Below are positions 9,427 to 19,639 of a DNA stretch of 64,000 bases, in pieces. Origin of the DNA: Janthinobacterium sp. J1-1 (GTDB lineage: Bacteria; Pseudomonadota; Gammaproteobacteria; Burkholderiales; Burkholderiaceae_D). The notes beneath the pieces are model-generated. The model was not told the DNA's origin and did not search any database. It saw nothing but the letters and a program-made list of their open reading frames with translations. Both the position numbers and the translations under genes were made by a program. The stretch covers positions 5,642,001 to 5,706,000 of the forward strand of contig NZ_CP132339.1 of assembly GCF_030944405.1 (NCBI RefSeq). Reading direction: 5' to 3'. Each line of letters starts with the position of its first letter. Position 1 is the first letter of the stretch.

Positions 9427-10593
9427 CTATCCTGGCAAACGCGCGAACGACAGCAGGTTGCCGGCCAGGTCACCGTTGTCCAGCATCTGTCGCTGCCAGG
9501 CCCCTGCCCTCGCCGTCATGCGCGGCATATCCGCCCGCAAGGCAGGCCACAGGCCAAGCCAGCCCTGCCCTGCGGCACTTGCGCCATTCCAGTACTCGCT
9601 GGCGCCGGCCAGGCTGTCGATGACACCATCGGCGTCCAGCGCATAACGCTGCAGAAAGGCACGCAATTTGACGTGATGCAGGTTTTCATCCTGCGGATAG
9701 ATATGCCAGATAAATGGCTTGCCGGCCCACTGGGCGCGCACGAAAGAATCCTCGCCGCGCACGAAGTTGAAGTCGCAGGCCCACAGCAATCTGTCGTAGT
9801 CATCCTGCGGCACGAAAGGCAGCACGCGCACGGTCAGTGCGCCAAGCGTGCGCGCCGCTCCCGCGACGGCATCGGCGCCGATAAAGCTGCCAACAGCATC
9901 GAACGCCACCCCTTCCGGCACCAGGCACAGCATGGGTTCGCCACCACCTTGCCAGCTGGCCAGCAGCTCGGCCACCGGCGCATGCGGATAGCAGAACAGC
10001 GATACTTTGGTCGCGGCCATCTCCTGCGCGGTGACGCCGAACTGCGCCAGGAAAGCCTGCATCGCCGCCGGATCGGCCTGGAATTGCCGACACCGCTCTT
10101 CCAGCCCCGCTTCGCGCAGCAGGCCACCGGTTTTACCGGTAAACCCCGGAAAGAAGAAATGCTTGATCATGCCGTGGCGCGGCGAGGTCAGCTTGTGGCA
10201 GCCTTCGACCCACTCTTCCGCCGTCAAACCCTCCAGGTTCAGCCAGGCGGGCTGCGGCTGCCGCTGCGCCATGGCCGCGATATAACCGGGTGGAATGTCG
10301 CAGGCAAAAAATTCGATGACGATATCGGCGACATCGCTTGCCGGAAACACGCCCTCCTGGTCGCGCCAGTGGCGCACGGTAACACCCGCCGCCTGCTGGG
10401 CGTCCAGCGCCACGTCGATTTCCGGGCAGATGCGCTTGAAACTGACGAGATCGTCGACCCACAAGGTGACCCGCACCCCATGTTCAAGCTGCAACTGGCG
10501 CGACAGGCGCCAGCAGATGCCGATATCGCCATAGTTGTCGACGACTTTGCAGAAGATGGCAAGAGAGGTGGCACGATCGGCAGGAAATGGCAT
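9427..10593 (-). CDS. earP: EF-P arginine rhamnosyltransferase EarP
   Basis: 388 residues from the ATG at 10593; the open frame continues upstream but only by running through a tRNA-Glu gene, so longer starts are rejected. EarP transfers rhamnose from dTDP-L-rhamnose to Arg32 of EF-P by an inverting GT-B mechanism. Family signatures seen: FCKVVDNYGDIGICWRL at residues 14-30 with the conserved Asp pair, WLNLEGLTAEEWVE, FFFPGFT, and RGEDSFVRAQWAGKPFIWHI near residue 285, where the Asp/Glu bind the nucleotide sugar. The product modifies its downstream neighbour EF-P (135 bp gap with a likely separate efp promoter). Confidence 0.95.
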   Translation of the reverse strand: MPFPADRATSLAIFCKVVDNYGDIGICWRLSRQLQLEHGVRVTLWVDDLVSFKRICPEIDVALDAQQAAGVTVRHWRDQEGVFPASDVADIVIEFFACDIPPGYIAAMAQRQPQPAWLNLEGLTAEEWVEGCHKLTSPRHGMIKHFFFPGFTGKTGGLLREAGLEERCRQFQADPAAMQAFLAQFGVTAQEMAATKVSLFCYPHAPVAELLASWQGGGEPMLCLVPEGVAFDAVGSFIGADAVAGAARTLGALTVRVLPFVPQDDYDRLLWACDFNFVRGEDSFVRAQWAGKPFIWHIYPQDENLHHVKLRAFLQRYALDADGVIDSLAGASEYWNGASAAGQGWLGLWPALRADMPRMTARAGAWQRQMLDNGDLAGNLLSFARLPG

Positions 10594-10621
10594 GGGATCC
10601 GGATTTGGGAAATTAAAAAAC

Positions 10622-10654
10622 AAAAAAGCCGCGCTGTTACCAGGCGGCTTTTTT
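10622..10654 (-). terminator. Bidirectional intrinsic terminator between tRNA array and earP
   Basis: AAAAAAGCCGC (10622-10632) pairs with GCGGCTTTTTT (10644-10654). It has runs of A and T on both sides, so it can work on either strand; on the minus strand it would end the tRNA transcript. Confidence 0.8.
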
Positions 10655-10674
10655 GTTGGCTGAATCAGCCGGTC

Positions 10675-10750
10675 TGGCGTCCCCAAGGGGATTCGAACCC
10701 CTGTACTCACCGTGAAAGGGTGATGTCCTAGGCCTCTAGACGATGGGGAC
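10675..10750 (-). tRNA. tRNA-Glu(UUC) 1
   Basis: 76 nt with encoded CCA. On the minus strand: acceptor GTCCCCA...TGGGGAC, anticodon stem-loop TCACC-CTTTCAC-GGTGA with anticodon TTC, T-arm with GTTCGAATC. Identical body to the other four Glu copies. It is the last gene of the array. Confidence 0.97.
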
Positions 10751-10807
10751 AGAAACTCTGTCCTGGATGCGCTGCTCTGCATCCGGCCTTGCTTTGCTAC
10801 TCGAATC

Positions 10808-10883
10808 TGGCGTCCCCAAGGGGATTCGAACCCCTGTACTCACCGTGAAAGGGTGATGTCCTAGGCCTCTAGACGATGGGGAC
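10808..10883 (-). tRNA. tRNA-Glu(UUC) 2
   Basis: 76 nt with encoded CCA; same body and TTC anticodon as copy 1. The 57-bp spacer to copy 1 holds a near repeat of the sequence (TCTGTCCTGGATGCGCTG) that also follows this copy. Confidence 0.97.
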
Positions 10884-10945
10884 AGAAATCTGTCCTGGAT
10901 GCGCTGTTACGCATCCTGACCCGGTACTACAGCAATATTGCAGAA

Positions 10946-10970
10946 ACAAAAAAAGCCTGACTTGTCAGGC
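10946..10970 (-). terminator. Intrinsic terminator inside tRNA array
   Basis: GCCTGAC (10955-10961) / GTCAGGC (10964-10970) with a two-base loop as drawn. On the minus strand seven T residues follow. It lies between Glu copies 2 and 3. Confidence 0.7.
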
Positions 10971-11007
10971 CCGTTCAGCACTGCAATTACTTTACTACTA
11001 AAAATCC

Positions 11008-11083
11008 TGGCGTCCCCAAGGGGATTCGAACCCCTGTACTCACCGTGAAAGGGTGATGTCCTAGGCCTCTAGACGATGGGGAC
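11008..11083 (-). tRNA. tRNA-Glu(UUC) 3
   Basis: 76 nt with encoded CCA; same body and TTC anticodon as the other Glu copies. It is separated from the rest of the array by a hypothetical gene and IS110 copy 2. Confidence 0.97.
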
Positions 11084-11212
11084 CTGTGCTGGCTTTACTC
11101 TCAGCGGACTCTTCGTTGAAGGCTTTGCTTAGCCCCTCAAAAAAGCGTGCGCGAAGTATAGCACGGGGTGATTCACGAAATCAACTGCCGGCCTTCTTAT
11201 TTTGAGCTTATT

Positions 11213-11743
11213 TCAAACCGGCCCGGAGCTAAGCGATTGCATCAGTTGTTCAATTTCTGAGGCGTCCATCGCCAAATCAATTTTGAATGGCGAATTGTCG
11301 GAACTGCTGACGACAAGATGGCGCCCGTCGCACGCTGCGAGCCTGATGCCAGCCAGCACCTTGACCACATCACCATGCGATTCAGGCGCGACCCCGAGCC
11401 TGGCCGCATGCTGGACCGAATGCGGGCCCGAACCCATGAACAAGCCGCTGTCCGGAGAGGACTCCTGCCACTCCTCCCGCCACAGCAATTCGATGGACAC
11501 CACCACAAACGGCACTTCCAGCACCCGCCAGTCAAAAGCATAATCTTCATGCACCCGGTACAGGCAAATCGGAAATACCTCAAACCACTTCCCCACCGAA
11601 ACTTCCTCAACAGCGAAATTGATCACCTCGCCGCCATCGAGCAGCAATGAGGCAAAACTGTATTCCGAGTGCAGCGCCGTGACCGTACATCCCTTGAGCT
11701 TTGCGGCGCCGTCATAAGAATTCACTATTTTCGAATAGGGCAT
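11213..11743 (-). CDS. Hypothetical protein inserted in the tRNA array
   Basis: 176 residues from the ATG at 11743 (MPYSKIVNSYDGAAKL); a GTG at 11758 is in frame but less likely. No signal peptide or membrane span. It looks like a small soluble alpha/beta protein with several beta-strand-like segments (FASLLLDGGEVINFAVEEV, FEVFPICLYRV, LEVPFVVVSIELLW). I do not recognise the family. Codon use is less GC-biased than the neighbours, and it sits between tRNA-Glu 3 and a decayed tRNA-Ala fragment, a classic place for acquired DNA. Function unknown. Confidence 0.6.
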   Translation of the reverse strand: MPYSKIVNSYDGAAKLKGCTVTALHSEYSFASLLLDGGEVINFAVEEVSVGKWFEVFPICLYRVHEDYAFDWRVLEVPFVVVSIELLWREEWQESSPDSGLFMGSGPHSVQHAARLGVAPESHGDVVKVLAGIRLAACDGRHLVVSSSDNSPFKIDLAMDASEIEQLMQSLSSGPV

Positions 11744-11828
11744 GCTGTTCGTTTCCACTGAGATTAATTACAACGGGATGGATTCCCGGCCAACAATCCC
11801 AGTAGGATATCGCGATGAATTCGCAGAC

Positions 11829-11905
11829 ATAAAAAAGCCGCTCAGGGTGACCTTGATTATTGTGTGCATTCTGCGCTGCTGGCGGAGGTTGGCGGGAGGC
11901 CATGG
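11829..11905 (-). pseudogene. Remnant of a tRNA-Ala unit (spacer plus 3' end)
   Basis: The stretch AAAAAAGCCGCTCAGGG...TTGATTA...CTGCGCTG-CTGGCGGAGGTTGGCGGGA repeats the spacer and the 3' part of the tRNA-Ala units at 13210-13344 and 13371-13496. Only the acceptor/T-arm side is left. It and the unit at 13210 form imperfect direct repeats flanking IS110 copy 2. Confidence 0.65.
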
Positions 11906-11930
11906 ATCTTTGATTTGGGTAAGTGGCATT

Positions 11931-11956
11931 GTCGGGTTACGCTACGCTAATCCGAC
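11931..11956 (+). repeat. REP-like palindrome, left target half of IS110 copy 2
   Basis: GTCGGGTTACGCT followed by ACGCTAATCCGAC, with one G:T-type mismatch between the arms. The IS starts with the CT directly after it, as in copy 1. Confidence 0.85.
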
Positions 11957-11975
11957 CTTGTATTATTCCTCTCAT

Positions 11976-12171
11976 GCGGTTGGTGGTGTTGCGAACAACA
12001 TCGACCGCTGTCAAAATTCTTGGTAGGCATATCAAGACCGGGTAACTGGATGCCGTATCCGCCCTTAGGCTCAAAGCCAGCGATGTAGATCTCGCACCAG
12101 TTACCCACCCTCCATGTCAAGATCGGACAGTATCTTTGGCACCGGCACGCCGGTAGCCCGCATTCACAAGG
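11976..12171 (+). ncRNA. Putative bridge RNA of IS110 copy 2
   Basis: Same elements as in copy 1: target guide ATCCGCCCT (12057-12065), right guide TGTAG (12084-12088), closing 10-bp stem GGGTAACTGG/CCAGTTACCC, and donor guide ACAGTATCT (12127-12135) identical to this copy's right end at 13161-13169. Here the right target is CTACA, matching the guide over five bases. One base is missing in the 3' hairpin, which still forms. Confidence 0.8.
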
Positions 12172-12193
12172 TAGATCGCAAGAGGACCACAGC

Positions 12194-13152
<959 letters not shown>

Positions 13153-13266
13153 CGGGGATAACAGTATCTACACCATACCCTTCTCCCGACGGGTAAGGAG
13201 ATAAATCTGCGGACGTAAAAAAAGCCGCTCAGGGCGACTTTGATTACCATGTGATTTCTGCGCTAT

Positions 13267-13344
<78 letters not shown>

Positions 13345-13420
13345 TTGGCGAAGACACCACTGACGCAAACAAAAAAAGCCGCCAAAGGCGACTTTAATTA
13401 TTTCGTGACTTCTGCGCTAT

Positions 13421-13496
<76 letters not shown>

Positions 13497-13549
13497 CGGG
13501 CGCAGAAACACTGCTACTACTTTTTACTACCAACAACACCAGACCGAAC

Positions 13550-13625
13550 TGGCGTCCCCAAGGGGATTCGAACCCCTGTACTCACCGTGAAAGGGTGATG
13601 TCCTAGGCCTCTAGACGATGGGGAC
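13550..13625 (-). tRNA. tRNA-Glu(UUC) 4
   Basis: 76 nt with encoded CCA; body identical to the other Glu copies. It lies between tRNA-Ala 1 and 2 in an alternating Ala-Glu order. Confidence 0.97.
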
Positions 13626-13663
13626 CTCGGAACTACAGTTTTGCTACTTTACTTCTGCGCTGT

Positions 13664-13739
<76 letters not shown>

Positions 13740-13874
13740 CGGGCGCAGAAATAATAAAAGCCGCACTTGGCGACTTTGTTCCACTACTTGCCTTCCATCC
13801 AGAACCCGTCTTTTGACCGGCCTGAACTTACAACAATCAGTACAAACAACTGCCACTACTATACCACAACTACC

Positions 13875-13950
13875 TGGCGTCCCCAAGGGGATTCGAACCC
13901 CTGTACTCACCGTGAAAGGGTGATGTCCTAGGCCTCTAGACGATGGGGAC
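13875..13950 (-). tRNA. tRNA-Glu(UUC) 5
   Basis: 76 nt with encoded CCA; same body and TTC anticodon as the other Glu copies. Confidence 0.97.
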
Positions 13951-14014
13951 CTCGGAACTTCTACAGCTACTGCACCACTTCAACGACTAACAAAACGATA
14001 AGCTGTTTTGCTGC

Positions 14015-14090
<76 letters not shown>

Positions 14091-14215
14091 GTTGGTGCAG
14101 AAACAAGAGTATAGCAAAGAAGTTTCACTCTGCAAATACCCTTTTTCGCCCATGGCAAAGTTTTCATGGGGCGCGGTTTCCGCACCGTCATTTCAGCTTG
14201 ATACGGCAGCGGCGA

Positions 14216-15622
14216 TTACAGCCACTTTGCCAGGCGCGCCAGCACGGTCTCGCGGCCGAAGATCACCACCACCTGGTCGATGGCCGGCGTCTGCAATTGA
14301 CCCGTCAGGATCAAGCGCAAAGGCATGGCCAGCAGCGGCATCTTGATGGTGTTGGCAGCCAGCACTTCCTTGATCATGGCGGCGACGGCTTCCTTGCTCC
14401 ACTCCACCGTGGCGATGCGCTCGGCGAACTGCGCCAGCACCGGCTTGATCGCGTCGGTAATGTGCTGCGTCACCAGCGCTTCATCGGGCTGCGGTTCGCG
14501 GAAGAACAGCATCGAGGCCGCTGCCAGTTCATTGATGGTGTTGGCGCGCTCTTTCATCAGGCCCAATACCAGCGCCAGCTCGGGCGCGCCGTCGAACACC
14601 GCGCCGGCGTCCAGCATCTGCGCACGGGCCAGGTCGGCCAGGCGGGCGTTGTCCGCCTGCTTGATATAGTGATTGTTCAGCCAGGCCAGTTTTTCATTGT
14701 TGAACTGGGCGGCCGATTTCGACAGGTGGTTCAGGTTGAACCACTCGCAGAACTGCTCGGTCGAAAATACTTCATCGTCGCCGTGGCTCCAGCCCAGGCG
14801 CGCCAGGTAGTTCAGCATCGCTTCCGGCAGGAAGCCCTGCGCCGGATAATCCATCACGCTGACGGCGCCATGGCGCTTCGACAGCTTCTCGCCATCCGCG
14901 CCCAAAATCATCGGCAGGTGGCCGTACAGCGGCAGCGGTGCGCCGATGGCGCGCAGGATATTGATCTGGCGCGGGGTGTTGTTGACATGGTCGTCGCCGC
15001 GGATCACGTGGGTGATCCGCATGTCCCAGTCATCGACGGCCACGCAGAAGTTATAGGTCGGTGTGCCGTCCGGGCGGGCGATCACCAGGTCGTCCAGCTC
15101 GCGGTTCGAGATCGTGATGGTGCCCTTGACCACGTCGTCCCACGTCACGTCGCCGTCGAGCGGATTCTTGAAGCGCACCACCGGTTTGCGATCAAGGGGA
15201 ATGGCCGGCAGGGTCTTGCCCGGCTCCGGACGCCAGGTGCCGTCATAGCGCGGCTTTTCGCCGGCGGCGCGCATGCGCTCGCGCATGGCTTCGACTTCTT
15301 CCGGCGACGAGTAGCAGTGATAGGCCGTACCTTCGGCCAGCATCTGCGCCACCACTTCACGGTAGCGGTCCATGCGCTGCATCTGGTAGAACGGGCCTTC
15401 GTCGTGGTCCAGGCCCAGCCACTTCATGCCTTCGATGATGGCCTGCACGGCTTCCGGCGTGGAGCGTTCCAGGTCCGTGTCTTCGATGCGCAGCACGAAA
15501 GTGCCGCCAAAGTGGCGGGCATACGCCCAGCTGTACAAGGCGGTGCGGGCGCCGCCCAGGTGCAGATAGCCGGTCGGGCTGGGAGCGAAACGGGTGCGGA
15601 CGGGAGTAGCGGTTGTGGTCAT
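14216..15622 (-). CDS. gltX: Glutamyl-tRNA synthetase
   Basis: 468-residue class I synthetase that charges tRNA-Glu. The HIGH-equivalent region [16 protein letters not shown] lies at about residues 11-27, EDTDLERS follows, and the KMSKS-equivalent is EKLSKRHG near residue 240. The C-terminal half is the all-helical anticodon-binding domain of the discriminating/bacterial type. Full length, with a clean N-terminal extension MTTTATPVR. The gene is followed on the same strand by the tRNA-Ala/tRNA-Glu array, so the enzyme and its substrate tRNA are neighbours and could be partly co-transcribed. Upstream is lysR, also on the minus strand, about 80 bp away. Confidence 0.97.
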   Translation of the reverse strand: MTTTATPVRTRFAPSPTGYLHLGGARTALYSWAYARHFGGTFVLRIEDTDLERSTPEAVQAIIEGMKWLGLDHDEGPFYQMQRMDRYREVVAQMLAEGTAYHCYSSPEEVEAMRERMRAAGEKPRYDGTWRPEPGKTLPAIPLDRKPVVRFKNPLDGDVTWDDVVKGTITISNRELDDLVIARPDGTPTYNFCVAVDDWDMRITHVIRGDDHVNNTPRQINILRAIGAPLPLYGHLPMILGADGEKLSKRHGAVSVMDYPAQGFLPEAMLNYLARLGWSHGDDEVFSTEQFCEWFNLNHLSKSAAQFNNEKLAWLNNHYIKQADNARLADLARAQMLDAGAVFDGAPELALVLGLMKERANTINELAAASMLFFREPQPDEALVTQHITDAIKPVLAQFAERIATVEWSKEAVAAMIKEVLAANTIKMPLLAMPLRLILTGQLQTPAIDQVVVIFGRETVLARLAKWL

Positions 15623-15703
15623 CGAAGTAATCAGGCTTTAATAAGTAAAACGCCATTTTACTCTGTTGAACGTCCCCGCTCCACTTGCTCATTCCCTATT
15701 ACC

Positions 15704-16615
15704 CTACAGCGCCAGCAAGCGCCTTTTAACCTCGTTCGCCTGCGCCTGCAAGGCCTGCTCGAACAGGGCGACCAGCTGCGACAGGGGCCGGTGCAGCGGC
15801 TTGACGATATTCACGGTGAACGGCAGCGACACACTGAAGCGGCGGATCTGCAGGCCCTGGCCCACAAAGTCCAGCGCCGTCAGCGGGTTGACGATGGCCA
15901 GGCCCACACCCTCGCGCACCATGGCGCACACCGACGCGGCGCTGTGGGTGTCGAGCGCCATGCGCCGCTCCACGCCGGCCTGGGCGAAGATGGCGTCGAT
16001 CTGCTGGCGGTAGGGGTCGACTGCCGCCAGGCTGATAAACGGCAGCCCCGCAAAGTCTTCCGGCGCCAGGGTGGCCTTGCCCGCCAGCGCATGGCCATCG
16101 GGCAGCACGCACACTTCATCGACGGACATCAAGGTATCGAGCACGGTGCCGGGCGGCGCATTGCCCACCTCCGTCAGGCCGACATCATGGCGCTGGGCCG
16201 ACAGCCATTCCTCCAGCAGCGGCGACTCCTGCGGCGTGATGCTGATGCTCACATTCGGAAAATCCGCCACGAACGATTTACAGGCCTGCGGCAGCAGCGA
16301 CTGCGAAAACACCGGCAGGCAGGCGATCGACAGCTGGCCCTGGTCGAACTGGCGCAGGGCGGTGGCCGTGCTGACAATGCGCTCCAGGCCGAAATAGGCG
16401 CGCTGCACTTCCTCGAACAGCTGCAAGGCCTGGGCGGTGGGGCGCAACCGGCCGCGCTCGCGCTCGAACAAGGTCAAGCCCGTCAGGTATTCCAGGCGCG
16501 CCAGCTCGCGGCTGACGGTGGGCTGCGAGGTATGGAGCATGGCGGCGGCCGCCGTCACGCTGCCGGTGGTCATGATGGCGCGGAAAACTTCGATATGGCG
16601 CAGGGAGATGGACAT
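15704..16615 (-). CDS. lysR: LysR, transcriptional activator of lysA
   Basis: About 303 residues from the ATG at 16615 (MSISLRHIEVFRAIM), which aligns with E. coli LysR; an ATG at 16627 would add four residues. The N-terminal winged helix includes GSVTAAAAMLHTSQPTVSRELARLE; the effector domain has LSIACLPVFSQSLLPQ, PQESPLLEEWLSAQRHDVGLTE and THSAASVCAMVREGVGLAIVNPLTALD, all close to the founding LysR rather than to a generic LTTR. It activates lysA when diaminopimelate is available and lysine is scarce. It is divergent from lysA, the classical arrangement, with a candidate operator between. Confidence 0.93.
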   Translation of the reverse strand: MSISLRHIEVFRAIMTTGSVTAAAAMLHTSQPTVSRELARLEYLTGLTLFERERGRLRPTAQALQLFEEVQRAYFGLERIVSTATALRQFDQGQLSIACLPVFSQSLLPQACKSFVADFPNVSISITPQESPLLEEWLSAQRHDVGLTEVGNAPPGTVLDTLMSVDEVCVLPDGHALAGKATLAPEDFAGLPFISLAAVDPYRQQIDAIFAQAGVERRMALDTHSAASVCAMVREGVGLAIVNPLTALDFVGQGLQIRRFSVSLPFTVNIVKPLHRPLSQLVALFEQALQAQANEVKRRLLAL

Positions 16616-16634
16616 AGTCCATATCATAAATGAA

Positions 16635-16647
16635 TAAGGTGGCCTTA
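16635..16647. promoter_or_regulatory. Candidate LysR operator in lysR-lysA intergenic region
   Basis: Inverted repeat TAAGG-TGG-CCTTA in the 90-bp AT-rich gap between lysR and lysA, within a larger imperfect dyad CATAAA...TTTATG. Its position between divergent promoters suits LysR binding. This is a sequence pattern only. Confidence 0.4.
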
Positions 16648-16717
16648 AATGGATATTTTATGTTTGGGCGATAAACCGCGATGATGTGGTTATTCTTCCC
16701 TCACACGAAAGCGCACG

Positions 16718-17956
16718 ATGAAGCCCGTCAACGACCAGACCCTCGCCCAACTCGCCCAACAGCACGGCACGCCCTTGTGGGTCTACGACGCGGCCACCAT
16801 CCGCGCGCGCGTCAAACAGCTGGCGCAGTTCGACACCGTGCGTTTCGCGCAAAAAGCCAACTCGAACATCCACCTGTTGACCTTGATGCGCGAGGCCGGC
16901 GTGCACGTGGACGCCGTCTCGCTGGGCGAGATCGAGCGCGCGCTGCAGGCTGGCTATACGCCGGCGCAGACCAATGGCGCGGCCGGCGTGGTGTTCACCT
17001 GCGACCTGTTCGACCGCGCCACGCTGGCGCGCGTGGTGGAGGCGAAGATCGAAGTCAATTGCGGCTCGGTCGACATGCTGCGCCAGCTGGGCCCTGTATC
17101 GCCCGGCCACCGCGTCTGGCTGCGCATCAATCCGGGTTTCGGCCATGGCCACAGCAACAAGACCAATACGGGCGGCGAAAACAGCAAGCACGGCATCTGG
17201 CACGAGGAGCTGCCGGAAGCGCTGGCCGTGATCCGCCAGCATGGCCTGCACCTGGTCGGCCTGCACATGCATATCGGTTCCGGCGTCGACTACAGCCACC
17301 TGGAAACCGTCTGCGGCACCATGGTCGGCCTGGTGAGGAACATGGGCCACGATATCGAGGCGATTTCCACCGGCGGCGGCCTGTCGGTACCGTATCGCGA
17401 AGGCGAGCAGCCGGTCGATACCGACCACTACTTCCAGCTGTGGGACGCGGCGCGCAAGCAGATCGAAGCGCACCTGGGCCACCCGGTGCACCTGGAGATC
17501 GAACCGGGCCGTTTTTTAGTCGCTGACGCGGGCCTGCTGGTGGCCGAAGTGCGCGCCACCAAGCAAATGGGCGGCAACCATTTCACCCTGCTCGACACCG
17601 GCTTCAATGAACTGATGCGTCCCGCCATGTACGGCAGCTACCATGCGATGACGGTGATCGCCCACGATGGCCGCGCACTCGATGCCCAGCGCGCCACCGT
17701 GGTCGGCGGCCCGCTGTGCGAATCGGGCGACGTATTTACCCAGCGCGACGGCGGCGTGGTGGAAACCCGCCTGCTCCCTGCCGCCCAGGTGGGTGACTAT
17801 ATGGTGTTCGAAGGCGCGGGCGCGTATGGCGCGTCGATGTCGTCGAACTACAATAGCCGTCCGCATGCGGCCGAATACCTGGTCGATGGTGACGCGTCGC
17901 GCCTGATCCGCCGCCGCCAGACGGTGGCCGAGCTGATCGCGCTCGAATCCCTGTAA
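16718..17956 (+). CDS. lysA: Diaminopimelate decarboxylase
   Basis: 412 residues; PLP enzyme of fold type III catalysing the last step of lysine synthesis (meso-DAP to lysine plus CO2). PLP lysine K46 lies in RFAQKANSN; HIGSGVDYSHLE supplies the phosphate/His region, EPGRFLVADAG the Arg-containing substrate loop, and GPLCESGDVF near residue 330 brings the catalytic Cys from the second subunit; GAYGASMSSNYNSRP closes the site. The E. coli-like sequence and divergent lysR point to LysR control. The stop is 56 bases before the next gene. Confidence 0.96.
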   Translation: MKPVNDQTLAQLAQQHGTPLWVYDAATIRARVKQLAQFDTVRFAQKANSNIHLLTLMREAGVHVDAVSLGEIERALQAGYTPAQTNGAAGVVFTCDLFDRATLARVVEAKIEVNCGSVDMLRQLGPVSPGHRVWLRINPGFGHGHSNKTNTGGENSKHGIWHEELPEALAVIRQHGLHLVGLHMHIGSGVDYSHLETVCGTMVGLVRNMGHDIEAISTGGGLSVPYREGEQPVDTDHYFQLWDAARKQIEAHLGHPVHLEIEPGRFLVADAGLLVAEVRATKQMGGNHFTLLDTGFNELMRPAMYGSYHAMTVIAHDGRALDAQRATVVGGPLCESGDVFTQRDGGVVETRLLPAAQVGDYMVFEGAGAYGASMSSNYNSRPHAAEYLVDGDASRLIRRRQTVAELIALESL

Positions 17957-18012
17957 GACGTCAGGCGCGGCGGGCTTCTGCTACCATCGGGCAACCCCGA
18001 TGAAAGCCCGCC

Positions 18013-19581
18013 ATGACCCGTATTACCCTGCCCTCGCGCCGCCTGACCGCACTGTTTTCGGCGGCGCTGCTGCTGTCCCTCCTGCTGGGTGGCTGCGCCG
18101 AACTGCCCTCGCTGGCGGGCCGCACGCACAGCGTCACCCTGCTTGATACTGCGGACACCAAACTGGCGCAGGCCATCATGCCGCTGGCCGCGCAGCATCC
18201 GGGCGTGTCCGGCATTTACGCGCTGTCCGACGGGCGCGACGCGTTTGCCGCGCGCGCCCTGCTGGCCGCAGCCGCCCAGCGCACGCTCGACGTGCAGTAC
18301 TACATCTGGCACAAGGACATTACCGGCACCCTGCTGTTCGATGCGCTGCGCCAGGCGGCGGAACGGGGCGTGCGCGTGCGCCTGCTGCTGGACGATAACA
18401 ACACGGCGGAACTCGACGACACCCTGGCCCTGCTGTCCAAACAGCCCAACCTGGAAATCCGGCTGTTCAATCCCTTCGCCCTGCGCTCGCCGCGCGCACT
18501 GGGTTTTCTCACCGACTTTTCGCGCCTGAACCGGCGCATGCACAATAAATCGTTCACGGCCGATAACCAGGCCACCATCGTCGGCGGGCGCAATGTGGGC
18601 GACGAATATTTCGGCGCAGCCGGCGACGTGCTGTTCGCCGACCTCGACGTGCTGGTGATCGGCTCCGTGGTGGGCGCCGTGTCGCAGGACTTCGACCGCT
18701 ACTGGAACAGCCCTTCGGCCTACCCTGCGACCTTGCTGATCAAGCCGCCGAACAAGGGTGACGCCGGCGATATCGCGCTTGAAGCCGACCGCATCGACGA
18801 CACAAAGGCGGCCGAAGAGTATGTGCAGGCCATGCGCACCTCGCCGTTCGTGCAGCAGCTGATCGAGCGCCAGTTGCCGTTCGAATGGGCGCCCACGCGC
18901 CTGGTCAGCGACGATCCGGCCAAGGTGCTGGACAAGGCGCGCCCCGGCTCTGGCGTGGCGGCCAACCTGAAGAATTTGCTGGGCGTGCCAAGCAAGGAAC
19001 TCGATCTCGTCTCGCCCTATTTCGTGCCCGGCAAATCGGGCACCCAGGCGTTTGCCGAACTGGCGAAGGAAGGCGTGAACGTGCGCATCCTGACGAACGC
19101 GCTGGAAGCGACCGACGTGGCGGCCGTGCATGCGGGCTATGCCAAATGGCGCAAGCCGCTGCTGGAGGCGGGCGTGACCCTGTACGAATCGCGCCGCTCG
19201 TGGGATGAAGGCGATGCGCGCGAAAAAACCGGCCGCTTCGGCAGTTCCGCATCGAGCCTGCACGCGAAAACCTTTGCCGTCGACGACCGGCGCATCTTTG
19301 TCGGCTCCTTCAACTTCGACCCGCGCTCGATCGATTTGAATACCGAAATGGGCCTGGTGATCGACAGCCCGGCGCTGGCCGGCAAACTGGGCCAGGCCAT
19401 GCGCGGCAGCATCCCGCAGCGCGCCTACCAGGTGCTGCTGCAGCCCGACGGCACGCTGTACTGGATCGCGCGCGACGCCCATGGCGGCATCACGCGCTAC
19501 GACACCGAGCCGGGCACCAGCGTGTGGAAACGCATGGGGGTGGCTATCTTGTCGGTGCTGCCGATTGATTGGTTGTTGTAA
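18013..19581 (+). CDS. Phospholipase D-family lipoprotein (ClsC/YmdC-like)
   Basis: 522 residues with a lipoprotein signal peptide (LLSLLLGGC, lipobox Cys28), so it is probably anchored to a membrane facing the periplasm. Two HKD half-sites are present: HNKSFTADNQATIVGGRN near residue 177 and HAKTFAVDDRRIFVGSFNFD near 417, each with His, Lys and Asp in place. This is the architecture of PLD-type phospholipid transferases such as ClsC/YmdC, which makes cardiolipin from PE and PG together with YmdB; no ymdB is next door, so cardiolipin synthesis is likely but not certain. Residues 70-85 (AARALLAAAAQRTLDVQYYIWHKD) are typical of the family. Confidence 0.85.
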   Translation: MTRITLPSRRLTALFSAALLLSLLLGGCAELPSLAGRTHSVTLLDTADTKLAQAIMPLAAQHPGVSGIYALSDGRDAFAARALLAAAAQRTLDVQYYIWHKDITGTLLFDALRQAAERGVRVRLLLDDNNTAELDDTLALLSKQPNLEIRLFNPFALRSPRALGFLTDFSRLNRRMHNKSFTADNQATIVGGRNVGDEYFGAAGDVLFADLDVLVIGSVVGAVSQDFDRYWNSPSAYPATLLIKPPNKGDAGDIALEADRIDDTKAAEEYVQAMRTSPFVQQLIERQLPFEWAPTRLVSDDPAKVLDKARPGSGVAANLKNLLGVPSKELDLVSPYFVPGKSGTQAFAELAKEGVNVRILTNALEATDVAAVHAGYAKWRKPLLEAGVTLYESRRSWDEGDAREKTGRFGSSASSLHAKTFAVDDRRIFVGSFNFDPRSIDLNTEMGLVIDSPALAGKLGQAMRGSIPQRAYQVLLQPDGTLYWIARDAHGGITRYDTEPGTSVWKRMGVAILSVLPIDWLL

Positions 19582-19598
19582 AACGCGCCAACAATGTT

Positions 19599-19628
19599 GT
19601 CGGGTTAGCGCGCAGCGCGTAACCCGAC
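19599..19628. repeat. REP-like palindrome
   Basis: Perfect 30-bp dyad: GTCGGGTTAGCGCGC / AGCGCGTAACCCGAC arms around a short centre. It sits between the convergent PLD and PafA-like genes. Confidence 0.85.
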
Positions 19629-19639
19629 ACCACCACTTC

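Noticed and set aside
10594..10782. N-terminal extension of EarP
   Set aside because: The extension would be translated from a tRNA-Glu gene; the ATG at 10593 matches the family N-terminus.
14198..16633. Very long open frame on the plus strand across gltX and lysR
   Set aside because: It is antisense to two clear genes and low in complexity (Arg/His/Gln-rich); an effect of GC-rich codon bias. The same holds for long antisense frames over cheA (35964-38246), htpG (51406-53358), dbpA (385-2079) and the PLD gene.
16681..17526. Alternative frame over lysA starting MMWLFFP
   Set aside because: Overlaps the well-conserved lysA in another frame and has no family features.
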